Positions 43,750 to 52,860 are shown, counted from the first letter of the stretch. The stretch: DNA of 64,000 nucleotides from WRMS01 sp038562165 (GCA_038562165.1 JBCFAO010000018.1:1-64000), one strand, 5' to 3'. The notes: a model not told the origin generated them from the sequence alone. A program made the numbers and translations.

Positions 43750-43868
43750 ATCACATCACCTCGGCGTTGTGTTATTACTATTGTATCATGCCTTCACATA
43801 AAATCAAACGAGTTTTTGTTAGTTATTACATATTTTCAAACGTTTGCCGTCTGATTAGTCCTTTAGCC

Positions 43869-44267
43869 TCACATCTGGCTGCGATTGCGCGTAAGCTCCA
43901 CCGCCGCATAATCCAGAGGCCCTCCCAAAGGAGCCTGAGGCTTTTTCAGCAAAATCTTAACGCTTTCTATTTGGCTGAAGGTAAAGCAAGCCTTAATCAC
44001 TGCCTGAGCCAAAGCTTCAATAAGGGCAAAAGAAGGTCCTTCCACCACAGCCTTCACCCGTTCATATACTTCGGCATAGCTCAAGGTATCGTCGAGGGCA
44101 TCACTGGCTGCCGCCTTGGCCAGATCCATGGTCATTTCCAGATCCACCACAAACCATTGGCCCAGCTCCAATTCGGCCTTCAGGCAGCCGTGGCGGCCAT
44201 AAAACCGCAGGCCCTTGAGAATAATTTTATCGCTGATTATTGTATCGCTGCTCATTGTATCGCTCAT
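43869..44267 (-). CDS. folB: Dihydroneopterin aldolase
   Basis: The product is about 132 aa. The core ILKGLRFYGRHGCLKAELELGQ, the substrate-binding Glu, and IESVKILLKKPQAPL with the catalytic Lys are all present. The N terminus carries a short Ser/Asp/Thr/Ile repeat (MSDTMSSDTIISDKI), encoded by imperfect 15-bp repeats, before the normal start of the fold. A GTG one codon upstream overlaps the folP stop. Either start gives coupling to folP. Confidence 0.92.
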   Translation of the reverse strand: MSDTMSSDTIISDKIILKGLRFYGRHGCLKAELELGQWFVVDLEMTMDLAKAAASDALDDTLSYAEVYERVKAVVEGPSFALIEALAQAVIKACFTFSQIESVKILLKKPQAPLGGPLDYAAVELTRNRSQM

Positions 44268-44269
44268 CA

Positions 44270-45253
44270 CTAAATCTCCCTTTTGCTGTCCGCTAAAGAA
44301 TTTGTCATCAGCGCCTGCGCCATCATCAAAGCCTCCGCCGTTTCCTTCACGTCATGAACCCTTACAAAAGCCGCGCCGCCAAGAGCCGCCCACACTGCCG
44401 CCACCAGGGAACCCGCCAAACGTCCGCCAGCCTCCGGGTTGCCGCTGGCCTTACCGATGAAGCCCTTCCTGGAGGCCCCGATGTACACCGGGCTGCCTAA
44501 AGCCTGCAACTGCCGGCAGTTGTTTAGTATAGCCAAATTCTCATCGTAGATTTTGCCAAAACCCAGTCCCGGATCTAAGGCTATATACTCTCCGGGCAAG
44601 CCGGCTTCTATATAAAGCTGCCGCAAAGCTGCCAAATCCTCCAGCACCGCCGTCAGGCTGCCCCGGTCCATGCCGGCAGGCCGGTGCATCAAAATCAAGG
44701 GCACTTGGTAGCGGGCAGCTATCCGGGCCATTTCCGGATTGCCGCCGCTTTCATCATTAAGAATGTGAGCCAGACCCAGACCCAGCACTTTGTCAGCCAG
44801 GGCGGGCTTGTCCGTATCCAGAGAAATCAAGGGCCCGGCGGCAAATCTTGCCGCTGTTGCGTCTGCATCTTCTTGCCCAACAACCTGCCGTACCTCCTGC
44901 CCGTCCTCTTGACCAACATCCTGCCTCGCTTTTTGTATAGCCTCCTGCAAGGCCAAAAGTACCGGCAGCACCCGCTGTTCTTCCTCTTCCGCACTTATGG
45001 GCACATGGCCCGGCCGGGTTGATTGGCCCCCTACATCAATGATGCAGGCTCCGTCCCGTACCATAGCCAAAGCCTGCTCAACCGCCGCCGCCGGCTGGAG
45101 ATAGCGGCCGCCGTCAGAAAAGGAATCCGGCGTCACATTGAGAATGCCGGCAATATAAGGTTTTTCAGCCGGAAATGTCAGCGTTATCCCGGGCCAGCAC
45201 CAATGCAAAATCTGTCCGCCCACTTTTTCAACATGAAAATTCATTTTATCCAT
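44270..45253 (-). CDS. folP: Dihydropteroate synthase
   Basis: The product is about 327 aa from ATG 45253 (GAGGTG 6 bases upstream). The TIM barrel has all key motifs: GILNVTPDSFSDGG, GGQSTRPG, LDTDKP, LNDESGG, DPGLGFGK and GASRKGFIG. A Gln/Asp/Glu/Val-rich insert (about residues 110-132, with repeats of VGQED) interrupts the chain between the STRPG strand and the ISLDT strand, making it longer than the usual 270-290 aa. It condenses HPPK product with p-aminobenzoate. Confidence 0.95.
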   Translation of the reverse strand: MDKMNFHVEKVGGQILHWCWPGITLTFPAEKPYIAGILNVTPDSFSDGGRYLQPAAAVEQALAMVRDGACIIDVGGQSTRPGHVPISAEEEEQRVLPVLLALQEAIQKARQDVGQEDGQEVRQVVGQEDADATAARFAAGPLISLDTDKPALADKVLGLGLAHILNDESGGNPEMARIAARYQVPLILMHRPAGMDRGSLTAVLEDLAALRQLYIEAGLPGEYIALDPGLGFGKIYDENLAILNNCRQLQALGSPVYIGASRKGFIGKASGNPEAGGRLAGSLVAAVWAALGGAAFVRVHDVKETAEALMMAQALMTNSLADSKREI

Positions 45254-45358
45254 AGATAGCACCTCTGACTTTTTCTTTGCCTTCGGTATTCAAGTCAAAA
45301 GGGCGCCTCTCCTGTACCTCTTTCAGGTCCATTGTGAGACACCCCTCTGTTGCTGTAT

Positions 45359-45757
45359 TTATTTCGTTAATTTTTTTGCCTCGGCTTTAGCCAGGAATTT
45401 TTCATTATTGATGATGAATCTTTCGTGCTTGCCGTCGCCTACCAGCTCCTTGTCGTCCCAGGCCTCCACGCTGAACAACAGCCGGCGGCCATCGACTTCT
45501 TCCAGCCGGGCTTTAGCCGTCACTGTCATGCCGATAGGGGTGGCGGCTTTATGGTTGACTTGGATCATGGTGCCTACGCTGCCTTGCTCCGGCAAAAGAG
45601 CCGGCTCTATAGCATTAACGGCTGCCCCTTCCATTAAAGCCACAAGATAGGGTGTGGAAAATACCGGGGCCAATCCGCTGCCAAAGGACAAAGCTGTATT
45701 GCTTTCCTTCACCTGGGCAGACCTTTCGCCGGTCAAGCCGGCAGTTAATTCCGTCAT
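45359..45757 (-). CDS. Hotdog-fold thioesterase, FlK-like
   Basis: The 132-aa protein has the fluoroacetyl-CoA thioesterase-type pattern: FSTPYLVALMEGAA near the N terminus with the active-site Glu, then VNHKAATPIGMTVTAKARL. It starts inside the ftsH stop (ATGA overlap), so it is translated with ftsH. The substrate is unknown. Homologues in anaerobes probably hydrolyse small acyl-CoAs. The chain ends in a short Lys-rich tail. Confidence 0.88.
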   Translation of the reverse strand: MTELTAGLTGERSAQVKESNTALSFGSGLAPVFSTPYLVALMEGAAVNAIEPALLPEQGSVGTMIQVNHKAATPIGMTVTAKARLEEVDGRRLLFSVEAWDDKELVGDGKHERFIINNEKFLAKAEAKKLTK

Positions 45758-47745
45758 TCCTCGTTACCTCCCTGGCTTTGGCTCTCTTGTCCCTGAGATG
45801 AAGAGGGCTCCTGCTGCCGGGCAGCTTCCGGTTCGCCGTCTTTAGCCAGCGACTGGGCTTTTTCCAGTTCGTCTTCCTCCGCCCATTTCTTTTCCAGGGC
45901 TCCCCAGTGGGGCTCCGGTTTCTTCAGGTTGGCGGCGGCAAAGATAGCCTTAACCTCCTCGGCATTGAGGGTTTCTTTTTCCATGAGGGATCTGGCTAAA
46001 GTATGCAGAACCTCAATATTTTCTTTTAAGATGGTTTCGGCCTCTTGATAGCATTCGTTCATCAACCGCCGGGCTTCCTTATCGATAGCTTCCGCCACCG
46101 CTTCGGAATAATCCCGGTTTTGGGAGAAATCCCGGCCCAGGAAAACCTGCTCCTGCTTGGCTCCGTAAGTCAGGGGCCCCAGAGCCTCCGACATGCCGTA
46201 CTCCGTAATCATCTTGCGAATAACCTTCGAGGCCCGCTCCAAGTCGTTGGTAGCGCCGGTACTGATTTCCTCCAGCACCAGGCTTTCAGCGATACGTCCG
46301 CCCAGCAAGGTCTTGACGTCATCCAGAAGCTTGCCCCGGGGAATATAATTCGTATCCCGGTCCGGCAGCATCAGGGTATAGCCCCCGGCCCGGCCTCTGG
46401 GTACGATGGATACTTTATGGATGGGATCGGTATGAGCCAAAAGGGCGGCTACCAGAGTATGGCCGGATTCGTGGTAAGCCACCAGGCGCTGGTCATAAGC
46501 CGTGACCTTCCGGGATTTTTTTTCGGGGCCGGCGATGGTCCGCTCAATGGCCTCCTCCAATTCGGTCATGGAAACCTTTTTCTTGTTGCGGCGGGCAGCC
46601 AAAAGAGCCGCCTCGTTCATCAAATTGGCCAAATCGGCGCCGGTAAAGCCGGGGGTGCGCTTAGCCAATACTTCCAGGTCCACTCCTTCTTCCAAGGGCT
46701 TGCCCTTGCTGTGAACCTTGAGGATGGCCTTGCGTCCGTCCAGATCGGGAGCATCCACCACTACCTGCCGGTCAAAACGGCCGGGCCGCAGCAGGGCCGG
46801 ATCCAAAATATCCGGGCGGTTGGTGGCGGCAATAATAATAATGCTTTCGTTGACAGTGAAGCCGTCCATTTCCACCAGCAACTGATTTAATGTCTGCTCT
46901 CTTTCGTCATGGCCGCCGCCTAAGCCGGCGCCTCTTTGACGGCCCACAGCATCGATTTCGTCGATAAACACGATACAGGGACTGTTTTTCTTGGCTTGGT
47001 CAAACAGGTCCCGGACCCGGGAAGCGCCCACACCTACAAACATTTCGACGAAGTCGGAACCGCTGATGCTGAAGAAGGGCACACCCGCCTCTCCGGCCAA
47101 AGCTCTGGCCAGCAAGGTTTTGCCGGTACCCGGCATACCGATGAGCAGTACGCCCTTGGGGATTTTTGCGCCGATGGCGATAAATTTATCCGGGTTTTTC
47201 AGGAAGTCCACTACTTCCTGAAGCTCTTCTTTGACCTCGCCGATGCCGGCTACGTCGGCAAAGGTAATGCGCTTTTTGTCATAAGTCTGCAATTTAGCCC
47301 TGCTTTTGCCAAACTGCATGGCCTTGCCGCCGCTTTGGGTCTGCTGCAGCATAAAAAACATCAGAGCAACCAATAAGATCATCGGTACAAAATTCAGCAA
47401 AAAGCTGAACACCACATTTTGGGGTACCGGCTTCTGATAAAAAGGGATGTTTTTTTCTTTGATCAGCTCGGTAAGCTGGTCATCGGAGGGCGGACCCATA
47501 AGCTCAAAAACTATGCCGCCTTCCAGGGTGCCTTTAATTTCCTTGACGTCGGATTTTTGCACCACATCAAGAGAAGTCACCTTCCCCTGCCGCAGAGCCT
47601 GAATAAATAAATTGTAGTCACCTTTAAAAGGATCAGGGTCCGCTTCCTTAGTGCCAAAACTATTCATAAAAGACAAAGCCAAAACAACAATCAGCGAAAA
47701 TAATGCTAAATTTCTTAACGCTGCATTACGGTATGAACGATTCAC
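45754..47745 (-). CDS. ftsH: ATP-dependent zinc metalloprotease FtsH
   Basis: The product is 663 aa from a GTG start at 47745 (GGGAGGAGG, 6-7 bases upstream). Two membrane helices (about 9-26 and 108-127) flank the extracytoplasmic domain. The AAA module has GMPGTGKTLLARA (Pro to Met in the P-loop), IVFIDEIDAVGRQRG and the SRH arginines. The protease has HESGH near 423 and the metal-binding Asp in GATNDLERAS. The C-terminal 40 residues are Gln/Ser/Glu-rich. It degrades membrane and regulatory proteins. Confidence 0.97.
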   Translation of the reverse strand: MNRSYRNAALRNLALFSLIVVLALSFMNSFGTKEADPDPFKGDYNLFIQALRQGKVTSLDVVQKSDVKEIKGTLEGGIVFELMGPPSDDQLTELIKEKNIPFYQKPVPQNVVFSFLLNFVPMILLVALMFFMLQQTQSGGKAMQFGKSRAKLQTYDKKRITFADVAGIGEVKEELQEVVDFLKNPDKFIAIGAKIPKGVLLIGMPGTGKTLLARALAGEAGVPFFSISGSDFVEMFVGVGASRVRDLFDQAKKNSPCIVFIDEIDAVGRQRGAGLGGGHDEREQTLNQLLVEMDGFTVNESIIIIAATNRPDILDPALLRPGRFDRQVVVDAPDLDGRKAILKVHSKGKPLEEGVDLEVLAKRTPGFTGADLANLMNEAALLAARRNKKKVSMTELEEAIERTIAGPEKKSRKVTAYDQRLVAYHESGHTLVAALLAHTDPIHKVSIVPRGRAGGYTLMLPDRDTNYIPRGKLLDDVKTLLGGRIAESLVLEEISTGATNDLERASKVIRKMITEYGMSEALGPLTYGAKQEQVFLGRDFSQNRDYSEAVAEAIDKEARRLMNECYQEAETILKENIEVLHTLARSLMEKETLNAEEVKAIFAAANLKKPEPHWGALEKKWAEEDELEKAQSLAKDGEPEAARQQEPSSSQGQESQSQGGNEE

Positions 47746-47842
47746 TCTTAGCCTCCTCCCGGCTTTATTTATGTTTGCCCATAAGCACAGATCGTGCACT
47801 TTTTTCCATTAGGAATATGCGTCTGATACAACGCATTTTATA

Positions 47843-47871
47843 ATGATATCACGATTGTTTTTATTTTTCAA
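47843..47871 (-). promoter_or_regulatory. ftsH: Promoter of ftsH
   Basis: TTGAAA (47866-47871), 17 bp, TATCAT (47843-47848). The TGA stop codon of tilS (47868-47870) lies within the -35 box. Confidence 0.75.
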
Positions 47872-49331
47872 CTTAAGTAAAAGATATATTGTAAAGGATT
47901 CTTATTTTTTCCACAGGCTTTTTCTCCTTCATTAATTCCTTGATCAAAGGGCCCCAAAGCCTTGATTAAGCCGGGCACCCAAAGCACTTGGGAGCCCCAG
48001 GCCAAAAGAGGTAAAAACTCCCGCATTTCCCGGGGTATTTTTTTTTCATTATAAAGCTCTTTGAGTTTTTTGCGTCCGTAAGGCAGTAAAAGCCAATCGC
48101 CGGGCCGGCGGCGGCGCAGCAAAGGCCAGCCTTGATCCGGCGGCCAGCAGCAGATGTATTTGTCAAGGATTCTTTCCGGCAAAACACAACCGCTATGGCC
48201 GGGCTCCCCCCGGCGGCAAACAGCTATTGCCGCCCTGCCGCCGGCAATAGCCAAGGGTCTGCCGGGGAGGATGGACTGCTCCCGGAACCCCGGCAGCCTC
48301 TCCTTTTTCGTCTCTTCTTTTGTCTTTTCTAATATAAGGCAATCTTTTTCCCGCCTGACCCGCAAACCGCCGGCGGCCTCCGCCCGGGCCCCGTTTCTGC
48401 CGGCGGCAGCCAAATCATAGATCCGCTGGATAGCGGCATAATCCGTTTCTTTATCCAGCCATAAACGCAAAACCCGCCGGGTCAATACCGGGTCCAGCGC
48501 CAACAAAGCCTTGATATCCAGCCCCTTTTTCCTTTCAGAAGCGGGATCAAAACCTGCTAAAAGCTCCAGAATTCCCGGGTTCTCCAGAGGATGCAGCATT
48601 TTTTCCAAAGCTTGGGCCGCCAGACCGTCTAAAAAACGGTCCTCCTGGCGCACCAGCTCCGTTAGCCTGCTGACGGCAGCGCCGAACCGGGGATTGCACT
48701 CCTTCAATACAGGAATCACCTGGCGGCGCAGACGGTTGCGCAAATAGGCCTGATCTTCATTGCTGCTGTCCTGCCGGGCCACTAAGCCCAGTTCCGCCAC
48801 ATAATCCAGTATTTCCCGGCGGCTCACTTCCAACAATGGCCGGATATAGGGCGGCCGTACGGGCCAGATGCCCCCCAGGCCCCGCAGACCGGAACCGTTT
48901 ATCATATGAATTAGTACTGTTTCCGCCTGATCATCCCGGTGGTGGCCCAGGGCGATGACCTGCCCCTCCCAATCTTGCAGCGTTTCCTCCAGAAAAATAC
49001 GGCGGGCTTTGCGGGCCGCTGCCTCCGGCGACTGACCGGTTTTCACTTCTTTATGGCCGGGCCAGTAGCCCCGAAAAAAGGGCACCTCCTGCCGGCGGCA
49101 AAAATCCTCAGCCCAATCGGCATCCTGCCGGGAAGCTTCCCCCCGTAAGCCGTGATCCAGATGAGCGCAGGCCAGTTCCAGGCTCCATTCTGCTTTTATT
49201 GCTAAAAATGCGCACAACAAAGCCAGGGAATCGGGGCCTCCTGAAAAAGCCACCAATACCCGGCTGCCTTTTTTAACCATCTGATAATGCAGCAGAGTTT
49301 CTGCCATTTTTTTAGGTAAAGCTGTGGGCAA
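47868..49331 (-). CDS. tilS: tRNA(Ile)-lysidine synthase
   Basis: The product is 487 aa from a TTG start with GGGAGG 5 bases upstream. The PP-loop SGGPDSLALL near 30 and AHLDHGLRGEAS near 55 are present, followed by GHHRDDQAETVL. A C-terminal TilS domain follows (RRRRPGDWLLLPYGRKKLKELYNEKKIP). It converts cytidine 34 of tRNA-Ile2 to lysidine so that it reads AUA. It is adjacent to ftsH as in many Firmicutes. The usual hpt gene between them is absent. Confidence 0.95.
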   Translation of the reverse strand: MPTALPKKMAETLLHYQMVKKGSRVLVAFSGGPDSLALLCAFLAIKAEWSLELACAHLDHGLRGEASRQDADWAEDFCRRQEVPFFRGYWPGHKEVKTGQSPEAAARKARRIFLEETLQDWEGQVIALGHHRDDQAETVLIHMINGSGLRGLGGIWPVRPPYIRPLLEVSRREILDYVAELGLVARQDSSNEDQAYLRNRLRRQVIPVLKECNPRFGAAVSRLTELVRQEDRFLDGLAAQALEKMLHPLENPGILELLAGFDPASERKKGLDIKALLALDPVLTRRVLRLWLDKETDYAAIQRIYDLAAAGRNGARAEAAGGLRVRREKDCLILEKTKEETKKERLPGFREQSILPGRPLAIAGGRAAIAVCRRGEPGHSGCVLPERILDKYICCWPPDQGWPLLRRRRPGDWLLLPYGRKKLKELYNEKKIPREMREFLPLLAWGSQVLWVPGLIKALGPFDQGINEGEKACGKNKNPLQYIFYLS

Positions 49332-49394
49332 ACGGTCCTCCCGGCTACGGAAGCATTTGGCGTCCGGTTGCTAAAATCCTACCAATTTCTTCAA

Positions 49395-49673
49395 CTAACG
49401 GCGGATCAGCGATCTTACCGATTCATTATAGGCTTTAGCCACATTATAATAACCGCTATTGGCCAATTCTGCTACTACAAAATAATGGATGTCTTTTGCG
49501 TGGACCTGGTCCGTATAGTACCGGCTGATCCTGTCTACTATGCCTTTAACTATAATGCGAATATTCCCTGAGCTCATGGGCTCGCCAATTTCATCGGAGG
49601 TGGTCTCCAGAGAAGCTCGTATCTTATCTTCGTTAAATTCTTGAGTTGAACCGTCCCTCTTTAATACAATCAC
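49395..49673 (-). CDS. Stand-alone ATP-cone domain protein
   Basis: The product is about 92 aa from GTG 49673, 8 bases after AAGGAGG. The ATP-cone fold is clear: VIVLKRDGSTQEFNEDKIRAS at the start and KAYNESVRSLIRR at the end. In NrdR and ribonucleotide reductases this domain senses ATP/dATP, but here nothing else is attached. It may act as a nucleotide-sensing partner of another protein. The context (upstream of tilS and ftsH) gives no further clue. Confidence 0.85.
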   Translation of the reverse strand: MIVLKRDGSTQEFNEDKIRASLETTSDEIGEPMSSGNIRIIVKGIVDRISRYYTDQVHAKDIHYFVVAELANSGYYNVAKAYNESVRSLIRR

Positions 49674-49707
49674 GGAAGCTGCCTCCTTCAATATCGCCTT
49701 TTGCCCT

Positions 49708-49736
49708 ATTATAACGCCTCCCGGACAAATTTAAAA
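49708..49736 (-). promoter_or_regulatory. Promoter of the ATP-cone gene with GAGGCGT block
   Basis: -10 TATAAT (49708-49713) with GAGGCGT immediately upstream. The -35 (TTTTAA, 17 bp away) is weak. The block matches the promoters at 7573, 7699 and 59149. Confidence 0.6.
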
Positions 49737-49841
49737 GAGGAAGTTGCCAATATCGCCATTTGATTTCCTGGACAGCCATGATATAATTTTATGATAGATG
49801 ATAGGTTAAGGCGAATATATTATCTATGAGGAGTGTTTGAC

Positions 49842-50234
49842 TTGCAGCAGTTCCGAAAATTCATGGAGGGCAGAAATGGCTCAGATCAGCTCTTGTTTGC
49901 TCTCTTAATCATTTACTGGCCCTTTTCTTTGGCGGCCCGTTTCACCGGTATCAGGATTTTTGATTCTCTGGCCTTAGCTTGCCTGGTTTTTGCCATATTC
50001 CGTTTCTTATCAAAAAACAAAGACCGGCGCCAGGCGGAAAACCGGCAATTCCTTCAGCTTTGGCAGCCTTTTGCCCGTTGGGGCGGCCAGTACCTGCGCC
50101 GGATCAGGGAGTTCAAAACCCATCGCTACTTTAAGTGCCCCGGCTGCAACCAGACCCTGCGGTTGCCGGCAGGCAAGGGCAAAATTACCATCCGCTGCCC
50201 CAAATGCGATACTACCTTTGATAAACGAACCTAG
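49842..50234 (+). CDS. Membrane protein with C-terminal zinc ribbon
   Basis: The product is about 130 aa. A TTG at 49842 lies 8 bases after AGGAG. A GTG at 49833 is in frame but too close to the ribosome site. Two hydrophobic segments (about 17-35 and 40-58) are followed by a basic linker and a C-terminal zinc ribbon CPGCNQTLRLPAGKGKITIRCPKC, four Cys in CxxC pairs. It is a membrane-anchored zinc-ribbon protein of unknown role. The asd gene follows after 90 bp. Confidence 0.75.
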   Translation: MQQFRKFMEGRNGSDQLLFALLIIYWPFSLAARFTGIRIFDSLALACLVFAIFRFLSKNKDRRQAENRQFLQLWQPFARWGGQYLRRIREFKTHRYFKCPGCNQTLRLPAGKGKITIRCPKCDTTFDKRT

Positions 50235-50324
50235 AAGAGGTCCGGGGGCTTAATTAATACAAAACCGTCATAGCATTATGGAGCAAACAATCAAAAGCAC
50301 AGAGAAATGTAAGGAGGCTTTCCT

Positions 50325-51425
50325 ATGAATAGCAAACAAAAATGGCAGGTGGGCATCGTCGGCGCTACCGGCATGGTAGGTCAGCGACTGATTCTCTTAT
50401 TAAAGGATCACCCTTGGTTCCAGCTGAGCCTTTTGGCGGCCAGCGGCCGTTCCGCCGGCAAAACCTACATGGAAGCGGCCGGTCACCGCTGGTTTATGGA
50501 TGAACCCATTCCCGAAGCCGTCAAAGACATGAAGCTTTACGACGGTGAAAAAGACATCAAAGCCATTGCCGGTCAGGTGGACTTTGTCTTTTGTGCCGTG
50601 GAAATGGACAAAAAAGCCTTACAGGTCTTGGAAGAGGCTTATGCCAAGGCGGAATGCCCCGTTCTGTCCAACAACAGCGCCCACCGCTGGACCGCCGATG
50701 TACCTATGATTATTCCGGAGCTGAATCCGGATCACGCCCAAGTAATTCCCCAGCAGCAGCAGCGCCTTGGCTCCGTTCACGGCTTCATCGCCGTTAAATC
50801 CAACTGCTCCTTGCAAAGCTACCTGCCGGCTCTCTGGCCCCTCCATGAGAAATTCGGCCTGACGAAAGCCCTGGCCTGTACTTATCAGGCTATTTCCGGC
50901 GCCGGCAAGAACTTCCACACCTGGCCGGAGATGGTGGACAATATCAATCCTCTGATCAAAGGCGAAGAGGAAAAAAGCGAGCAGGAACCCCTGAAAATTT
51001 GGGGCAAAGTCACTCCTCAAGGCATCCTGCCGGCTGCCGGCCCTTCCCTCACCTCCCAATGCCTGCGGGTACCCGTCACCGACGGCCATATGGCGGCAGT
51101 CTTCGCCTCCTTCGAAAAGAAACCGGACATTGATGAAATCAAAAAAATCTGGTCTGATTTTGCGGGCTTGCCCCAGCAGCTCAAGCTGCCCTCGGCTCCC
51201 CGGCAATTCCTCTATTATTTTGAGGAGGAAGACCGGCCCCAGACCCGTCTGGACCGTGACCGGGAAAAAGGCATGGGCGTATCCATCGGCCGGCTCAGAC
51301 CCGACAGCCAATACGACATCAAGTTCGTCTGCCTGTCCCACAATACCCTGCGGGGAGCCGCCGGCGGCAATCTGCTTTTGGCGGAGCTCCTTTGCCAGCA
51401 AGGCTACATAAGACAAAACAGATAG
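50325..51425 (+). CDS. asd: Aspartate-semialdehyde dehydrogenase, archaeal/fungal type
   Basis: The 366-aa protein has the NADP-binding GIVGATGMVGQRLI at the N terminus, the catalytic Cys in VKSNCSLQSY near 166 and the active-site His in RVPVTDGHMAA near 251. HPWFQLSLLAASGRSAGK is the signature of the archaeal/fungal branch rather than the common bacterial one. It makes aspartate semialdehyde for lysine, diaminopimelate, threonine and methionine. It follows AAGGAGG. Confidence 0.93.
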   Translation: MNSKQKWQVGIVGATGMVGQRLILLLKDHPWFQLSLLAASGRSAGKTYMEAAGHRWFMDEPIPEAVKDMKLYDGEKDIKAIAGQVDFVFCAVEMDKKALQVLEEAYAKAECPVLSNNSAHRWTADVPMIIPELNPDHAQVIPQQQQRLGSVHGFIAVKSNCSLQSYLPALWPLHEKFGLTKALACTYQAISGAGKNFHTWPEMVDNINPLIKGEEEKSEQEPLKIWGKVTPQGILPAAGPSLTSQCLRVPVTDGHMAAVFASFEKKPDIDEIKKIWSDFAGLPQQLKLPSAPRQFLYYFEEEDRPQTRLDRDREKGMGVSIGRLRPDSQYDIKFVCLSHNTLRGAAGGNLLLAELLCQQGYIRQNR

Positions 51426-51434
51426 CATAACAAG

Positions 51435-51475
51435 AAACGGTATAATGCCCTCAGCGAGCTTATACCGTTTCTTTA
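51435..51475. terminator. Terminator between asd and glycerate kinase
   Basis: Stem AAACGGTATAA/TTATACCGTTT, 11 bp, with T-rich sequence on the plus strand, between two convergent genes. Confidence 0.85.
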
Positions 51476-51490
51476 TGCCTTTTTATGCCC

Positions 51491-52648
51491 TTACTTGCCT
51501 GACCGGCCAAGCTGCAGGCCCAGTGCAACGGCCCGCAGCAGCCGCTGGGCGGCGGCACAGACCATATCCTCAGCCTCGGCCATAGCCTGATCCAGAGTCA
51601 TGGGAGAGCAGACCGCCGCCTCGGCGGCCGCAATTCCGGCGGCATAGACAGCTTCAAGATCCCGGGCCAGAGAACCGGCCAGAGCCACCACGGGCACACC
51701 AAGCTCTCCGGCTTTGCGGGCAATGCCCGCCGGGGTTTTGCCAAAGGCCGACTGCCCATCCAGCCTGCCCTCCCCGGTAATGACCAAGTCCGTCTGACGA
51801 AGTTTTTCTTCAAAGCCGGCGGCGGCAAGCAGAAAATCGATACCGGGATAGAGCTTGGCTTTTGTAAAAGCCATCAAGCCAAAACCCAGACCGCCGGCGG
51901 CGCCGGCGCCGGGTACTTCAGCCAAGTCCTGGCCCAGACAGTCTTTAACGAGAGCCGCCAGGCGGGCCAGGCCGGAGTCCAGCAAAATGATTTCTTCCTG
52001 GCCTGCTCCTTTCTGGGATCCGTAAACTTGAGCCGCTCCCTGCCTGCCGCAAAGGGGATTGGTCACATCGCAGAGCACTATAATTTCCGCTGCCAGAATT
52101 CTGGAATCCAAAGAGGATATGTCTATCCGGCTGATCCGGGCTAAATCCCGGCCCCCGGCCCCCGGCTCCAGCATCTGCTCCTGGGCATCAAAAAAACGGA
52201 TGCCTAAAGCCTGAGCCATTCCCAGGCCGCCGTCATTGGTAGCCGAACCGCCGATGCCCACATATAGCCTCCGGCAGCCTTGATCCAGGGCCGCCAGCAT
52301 TAGCTCTCCGGTGCCGTAGGTGCTGGCGGCCATGATGTCCAATTGATCCGCGGACAGCAGAGTAAGACCGGAAGCGGAGGCCATATCGATGACAGCGGCG
52401 CCGTCAGGCAAAACACCGTAAGCCGCCTCCACTTTTTTGCCCAAAGGGCCGCTGACTACAGCCCGGCACAGCCTGCCTTCCAAGGCCTGGGTTAAAGTCC
52501 GGGCCGTGCCTTCCCCGCCGTCGGCAATAGGCAGGCAAACAATTTCGGCGGCGGGAAATACCCGCAGCGCCCCCCGGGCTATGGCTGCCGCAGCTTCGCT
52601 GCTGCTGAGGCTGCCTTTAAAAGAATCGCAAGCAATCATGATACGCAT
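51491..52648 (-). CDS. Glycerate 2-kinase (GarK/GlxK family)
   Basis: The product is about 385 aa from ATG 52648 (AGGAG 10 bases upstream). The longer ORF to 52792 would translate a tandem repeat and is not favoured. Motifs are MRIMIACDSFKGSLSS, ADGGEGT near 65, GGSATNDGGLGMA near 157 and VITGEGRLDGQSAFGK near 290. It phosphorylates glycerate at C2, linking glyoxylate or serine breakdown to glycolysis. It stands alone here. Confidence 0.93.
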   Translation of the reverse strand: MRIMIACDSFKGSLSSSEAAAAIARGALRVFPAAEIVCLPIADGGEGTARTLTQALEGRLCRAVVSGPLGKKVEAAYGVLPDGAAVIDMASASGLTLLSADQLDIMAASTYGTGELMLAALDQGCRRLYVGIGGSATNDGGLGMAQALGIRFFDAQEQMLEPGAGGRDLARISRIDISSLDSRILAAEIIVLCDVTNPLCGRQGAAQVYGSQKGAGQEEIILLDSGLARLAALVKDCLGQDLAEVPGAGAAGGLGFGLMAFTKAKLYPGIDFLLAAAGFEEKLRQTDLVITGEGRLDGQSAFGKTPAGIARKAGELGVPVVALAGSLARDLEAVYAAGIAAAEAAVCSPMTLDQAMAEAEDMVCAAAQRLLRAVALGLQLGRSGK

Positions 52649-52664
52649 AGGCCTTTTATCTCCT

Positions 52665-52719
52665 GTTTCCTGTCTTTTTCCTGTCTGTTTCCTGTCTGTT
52701 TCCTGTCTGTTTCCTATCT
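52665..52719. repeat. 11-bp tandem repeat, five copies
   Basis: The unit GTTTCCTGTCT (plus strand) repeats in the leader of the glycerate kinase gene, from 17 bp upstream of its start codon. Confidence 0.85.
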
Positions 52720-52820
52720 TTACCCTTTTTTCCTCATCCTGCATCCTTAGGATACCAGAGTCAATCTTTATTGTTAACTGCTTTCTTCGCAAAACCTATG
52801 GCAAAGCAAAGCCTTCTCAG

Positions 52821-52858
52821 TAAAAAAGATGCTGCCGCGAATTTGCGGCAGCATCTTT
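52821..52858 (-). terminator. Terminator of the TrpXYZ-like ABC operon
   Basis: Stem AAAGATGCTGCCGC/GCGGCAGCATCTTT, 14 bp, followed on the minus strand by a T run, directly after the stop of the ATPase gene. Confidence 0.92.
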
Positions 52859-52860
52859 AC

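Noticed and set aside
45754..47745. Defective FtsH P-loop (GMPGTGKT instead of GPPGTGKT)
   Set aside because: The changed Pro is not a catalytic residue, and the Lys and Thr are present.
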